DNA from: JAWLCQ01 sp041687095
Lineage (GTDB): Bacteria > Planctomycetota > Phycisphaerae > SM23-33
DNA length: 15,037 nucleotides
Direction: 5' to 3'
Assembly (NCBI GenBank): GCA_041687095.1
Contig: JAWLCQ010000123.1
Span: 1-15,037 of the forward strand
The notes beneath the pieces are model-generated. The model was not told the DNA's origin. It did not search any database and saw only the letters and a program-made list of their open reading frames with translations. This document shows positions 11,939 to 15,037 of this stretch, one piece after another (positions within the stretch are counted from its first letter, which is position 1; each line of letters begins with the position of its first letter). The position numbers and the translations under genes were made by a program.

Positions 11939-14900
11939 TGGGGCTGCTCCTCGACCACCAGCCGCACGGCCTCCGCCAAGTCCTGCCACGACGCGAACGC
12001 CCGATCCTTGCGACGCCGGAACACCTCCACCAGGACCGCCTGGACGTACGGGTCCGGGTCGTCCGTCGCCAGTCCCAGGTTGCGGAGTTCGCCGTCCAGT
12101 TCGTCGAGGCGGGCCTGCTCGTCGTCCGTCAGCGGCGCACCGCCATCGGCCGCCCGCGACTCCAGCCGCCACCGCGCGTCGAGCTTGGCCTGCGTGCGCA
12201 GGTCGAGGGTCGTCGTCAGGCCGAACACGCGGCTGAGCAGCAGGCCGTTATATCCCCGCCCGGCCAGGCGAGGCTCGAGCGCCGCCAGCGTCATGCGCCC
12301 GTCCTCGCCTCGCTGCAGCACGCGGATTCGCTCGGGGTCCACCCCGCTGAGCACGATGGGGCTGTGCGTCGCAAGGAGGATCTGCGCCCTGGGCAATAGT
12401 CGCTCCAGGACCAGGGGCAACCGCTGCTGCCAGAACGGGTGCAGCGCTGTTTCCGGCTCGTCGATCAGCACCAGTCCGGGGGCGTCGAGCACGAAGGCGG
12501 GCCGGGGCTGGGCGTGACCGTCCGCGGGCCCGGAGGCAACAGAGGAACCGTCGGCGCCCGCTCCCTTGGCGTCATTCTTGTCCGACGCCTTGCCTTTGTT
12601 CTTCCCCTGTGTCCTGCCCTTTGCCTTTGCCTTCTCTTCCCGCCACACTTTCAGCAGTTCCTTGCCCAATCCCAGGGCCGCGCATGCGAGGATCTCGATC
12701 GCCATCGCCGTCATCAGCCGTTCGCCGTGGCTGAGCTGGTGGAACCGCACCGTTCGGGTGTCGCCCGCGCGGCGGAACTGGAGACAGTCCTCGGGATCCC
12801 TCGGCTCGGGCTCCACGTGCTCCAGCGTCAGGGGCCGTCCGCCGGCGGCGGTGAGCACCGGTTGCAGGAACCCCCCCAGCCGCTCGCGCAGGGATTCGCC
12901 GTCCCCGCACTCCCGCACCAGTACGCGGAGCGAGTCGGCGGGGTGGGCGAGGCCCTGCTGCTCGTTGAAGAGCGTCCGCAGGCGCGGGTCGCGGCCGTTG
13001 CCGAGCACGGGCGGGGGCTGCTGCCCACCGCTCGCCGGGGCGCAGTGCCCGGCGTGCAGGGCGCACAGGAATCCGGGCGTCACTCGCTCCTTCCGAGCCG
13101 GGAGGTCCTTGCGCGTGGGCCAGTCCCAGGTCAACGGGGTCGCCCAGCCCTCCGCGTCGGCCGAGATGCGGGCGTCCTCGAAGATGTGCTGCTTTTCGGC
13201 GTTTCGCCGGTAGAACCGCATGGCCTCATAAGATCCATCGTCGGCGCCGAGGGCGGCCGCTGCGGCCCGGAGGAGCGTGGTCTTGCCCAGCCCGTTGGGT
13301 GCGGCGAGTGCGAGCAGGCCGGAGGTGCTACCATCGAGTTCGAGTTCGAAGGGCTCTGCAAACACGCCCAGCCCCGAGACAGTGAACTTCCGCAACGCGA
13401 AGTCCCGCACGAACTGGGGCTTCCCGGAGGGGGCCGGGGCGTCCGCGCCGCGGGCAGCGGGCGTTCGGGGCTTGGGTCTGCGAACCGCCCGGCCGGGTTG
13501 CCAGCGGATCGGGAACGCCGCGTCGAACCTCTCGGCAAGCTCGCGCTCACGCTGCTCCTGGGGCAGTTCGAGCAGTCTGTCGGCCTCGGCGGCGTCGATG
13601 CGGAGCGCGTTGCGGCCGTCTGCGTCGAGGAACAGGTCGAGCGGAACGTCGCGGCGGCCCAGATAGACGCTAAGCTCATGGTCGTGGGCGGGACTGACGG
13701 TGGCCCCGGCCCAGAACATCCCAGGGGCCGCCCGCCAGAAGCCTTCGTGCTCGGCGAACAGACATCCGTCGAGCGACCTGCCTGCCCTGACGTGATCGAT
13801 GAGCGCCGCATGATGCCGCCGCTGACTCTTGGGGAGTTGCTTGCCCGTGGTAACGTCCAACAGGCGGAGGGTGTTGTCGTACGCTGCGCTGGCGAGCGTC
13901 TTTCCGTCGGGGCTGAAGGCGACGGAGTGGACCCCGTCCTGGTGTCCTTCCAGCCTCCGCAGGCAGCGGCCCGTGCCGGCGTCCCACAGGCGGATGGTGT
14001 TGTCGTCTGCCGCGCTGGCGAGCGCCTTTCCGTCGGGGCTGAAGGCGACGGAGCGAATTCCATGCTGGTGCCCCTCCAGCGTCCGCAGATAGCGGCCCGT
14101 GCCGGCGTCCCACAGGCGGATGGTCGCATCGTGCGCTGCGCTGGCGAGCGTCTTTCCGTTGGGGCTGAAGGCGACGGAGCTGACCCCGTTCTGGTGCCCC
14201 TCCAGCGTCCGCAGGCAGAGGCCCCTGTCGGCGTCCCACAGGCGGATGGTGTTGTCGTCCGCTGCGCTTGCGAGCGTCTTTCCGTCGGGGCTGAAGGCGA
14301 CGGAGCTGACCCCGTTCTGGTGCCCCTCCAGCGTCCGCAGATAGCGGCCCGTGCCGGCGTCCCACAGGCGGATGGTCCCATCGTGCGCTCCGCTGGCGAG
14401 CGTCTTTCTGACGCGGCTGAAGGCGACGGAGCGGACCCCGTCCTGATGCCCTTCCAGCGTCCGCAGACAGCGGCCCGTGCCGGCGTCCCACAGGCAGATG
14501 GTCTTGTCGCCCGCTGCGCTTGCGAGCGTCTTTCCGTCGGGGCTGAAGGCGACGGAGCGAATTCCATTCTGGTGCCCCTCCAGCGTCCGCAGATAGCGGC
14601 CCGTGGTAACGTCCCACAGGCAGATGGTCTTGTCGCCCGCTGCGCTTGCGAGCGTCTTTCCGTCGGGGCTGAAGGCGACGGAGCCGACCCAGCGCTCGTG
14701 CCCCCCCAGCATCCGCAGGCAGCGGCCCGTGCCGGCGTCCCAAAGGCGGATGGTCTTGTCGTACGCTCCGCTGGCGAGCGTCTTTCCGTCGGGGCTGAAG
14801 GCGACGGAGCCGACCCAGCGCTCGTGCCCCTCCAGCGTCCGCAGGCAGAGGCCCCTGTCGACGTCCCACAGGCGGATGGTCTTGTCGTTCGCTCCGCTGG

Positions 14901-15037
14901 CGAGCGTCTTTCCGTCGGGGCTGAAGGCGACGGAGTTGACCCAGTTCTGGTGCCCCTCCAGCGTCCGCAGACAGCGGCCCGTATCGGCGTCCCACAGGCG
15001 GATGGTCTTGTCGTACGCTCCGCTGGCGAGCGTCTTT
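11935..15037 (-). CDS. WD40-fused ABC/AAA-type ATPase, PtuA-like, 5' end outside the window
   Basis: The open frame runs off the right edge: in-frame WD40 sequence continues from 14712 to 15036, so the ATG at 14712 is internal (RMLGGHE). At least nine complete WD40 repeats and one partial are seen, ending near 13822. A linker with AEHEGFW and a Pro/Ala-rich stretch leads to the ATPase, starting near FALRKFTVSGLG. Its motifs are Walker A APNGLGKT (13279-13302), ABC signature LSHGE (12721-12735), Walker B LVLIDEPE (12451-12474) and switch-histidine ATHS (12361-12372). A Lys/Gly/Asp-rich insertion (roughly 12500-12650) separates signature and Walker B. This is the OLD/PtuA-like class of SMC-related ATPases. 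It overlaps the HNH gene by 4 bases. The propeller presumably senses the trigger. The number of repeats upstream and the promoter cannot be seen. Confidence 0.9.
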   Translation of the reverse strand, partial: KTLASGAYDKTIRLWDADTGRCLRTLEGHQNWVNSVAFSPDGKTLASGANDKTIRLWDVDRGLCLRTLEGHERWVGSVAFSPDGKTLASGAYDKTIRLWDAGTGRCLRMLGGHERWVGSVAFSPDGKTLASAAGDKTICLWDVTTGRYLRTLEGHQNGIRSVAFSPDGKTLASAAGDKTICLWDAGTGRCLRTLEGHQDGVRSVAFSRVRKTLASGAHDGTIRLWDAGTGRYLRTLEGHQNGVSSVAFSPDGKTLASAADDNTIRLWDADRGLCLRTLEGHQNGVSSVAFSPNGKTLASAAHDATIRLWDAGTGRYLRTLEGHQHGIRSVAFSPDGKALASAADDNTIRLWDAGTGRCLRRLEGHQDGVHSVAFSPDGKTLASAAYDNTLRLLDVTTGKQLPKSQRRHHAALIDHVRAGRSLDGCLFAEHEGFWRAAPGMFWAGATVSPAHDHELSVYLGRRDVPLDLFLDADGRNALRIDAAEADRLLELPQEQRERELAERFDAAFPIRWQPGRAVRRPKPRTPAARGADAPAPSGKPQFVRDFALRKFTVSGLGVFAEPFELELDGSTSGLLALAAPNGLGKTTLLRAAAAALGADDGSYEAMRFYRRNAEKQHIFEDARISADAEGWATPLTWDWPTRKDLPARKERVTPGFLCALHAGHCAPASGGQQPPPVLGNGRDPRLRTLFNEQQGLAHPADSLRVLVRECGDGESLRERLGGFLQPVLTAAGGRPLTLEHVEPEPRDPEDCLQFRRAGDTRTVRFHQLSHGERLMTAMAIEILACAALGLGKELLKVWREEKAKAKGRTQGKNKGKASDKNDAKGAGADGSSVASGPADGHAQPRPAFVLDAPGLVLIDEPETALHPFWQQRLPLVLERLLPRAQILLATHSPIVLSGVDPERIRVLQRGEDGRMTLAALEPRLAGRGYNGLLLSRVFGLTTTLDLRTQAKLDARWRLESRAADGGAPLTDDEQARLDELDGELRNLGLATDDPDPYVQAVLVEVFRRRKDRAFASWQDLAEAVRLVVEEQPQ
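13822..15037 (-). repeat. Tandem 126-bp repeats encoding the WD40 propeller(s) of the ATPase
   Basis: Nine complete in-frame units and a partial one at the edge. Most read SVAFSPDGKTLASxAxDxTIRLWDxxTGRxLRTLEGHxxx, with variation limited to a few codons: the residues flanking the Asp of the AxDx turn (Y/N/G/H/D and K/N/G/A), and the two or three residues after GH (QNW, ERW, QNG, QDG, QHG). More than seven units implies a second propeller or a larger ring. Confidence 0.85.

Noticed and set aside
12566..13213. 215-codon plus-strand open frame
   Set aside because: Antisense to the ATPase domain, Ser/Arg-rich with no natural protein features.
14710..14712. ATG at 14712-14710 (minus strand) as the start of the WD40-ATPase
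   Set aside because: The same frame stays open to the window edge and encodes more WD40 repeats, so this Met replaces a Thr within RTLEGH and is internal.
13131..14995. Long minus-strand open frames in the other two frames of the WD40 array (478 and 439 codons)
   Set aside because: They are shadows created by the 126-bp repeat; only the frame reading VAFSPDGKTLAS is protein-like.

Overview
This 15 kb window is high-GC DNA that looks like an accessory region of a member of the Planctomycetota. The clues are a PEP-CTERM surface protein behind a sigma-54 promoter, a Planctomycete-style DUF6263-like secreted protein, and several decayed tyrosine integrases of a kind common in that phylum. The assignment is an inference, because no rRNA or other phylogenetic marker is present.

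Layout, left to right. (1) Positions 1-1010, minus strand: a membrane protein with three N-terminal helices, apparently frameshifted and leaving the window. (2) 1150-1654: decayed C-terminal part of a tyrosine integrase. (3) 1834-3021: secreted DUF6263-like protein. (4) 3181-3295: a second near-identical copy of the same integrase tail. (5) 3513-5097: sigma-54 promoter, seven-bladed SBBP beta-propeller protein with PEP-CTERM anchor, and a possible terminator hairpin. (6) 5259-5544: two arrays of TGNCG motifs on a 10-bp pitch next to the 3' portion of a tRNA-Leu(CAA), read as an integrase attachment site. (7) 6129-9521: one very large protein joining TIR, seven WD40 repeats, a ROC-like GTPase, a zinc ribbon and a DUF4365 nuclease-like domain. 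(8) 9563-10841: two remnants of a second integrase family enclosing a small zinc-ribbon gene. (9) 10934 to the right edge, minus strand: a translationally coupled pair, a WD40-fused ABC/AAA-type ATPase and an HNH endonuclease, resembling Septu (PtuA/PtuB) with an added WD40 sensor.

The main interest is the right two thirds. It reads as a mobile defence island at a tRNA-Leu site holding two candidate immune systems. Both use WD40 propellers built from near-identical 42-residue repeats. One pairs the propeller with TIR, GTPase and nuclease modules in one chain. The other pairs it with an ATPase and a separate nuclease. Functions are inferred from domains and motifs read by eye; no database search was possible.

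Integrase C-terminal remnants recur between cargo genes (four copies, two families). This suggests serial integration, tandem accretion or recombination between copies. All four remnants are broken or truncated, so no intact integrase lies in the window.
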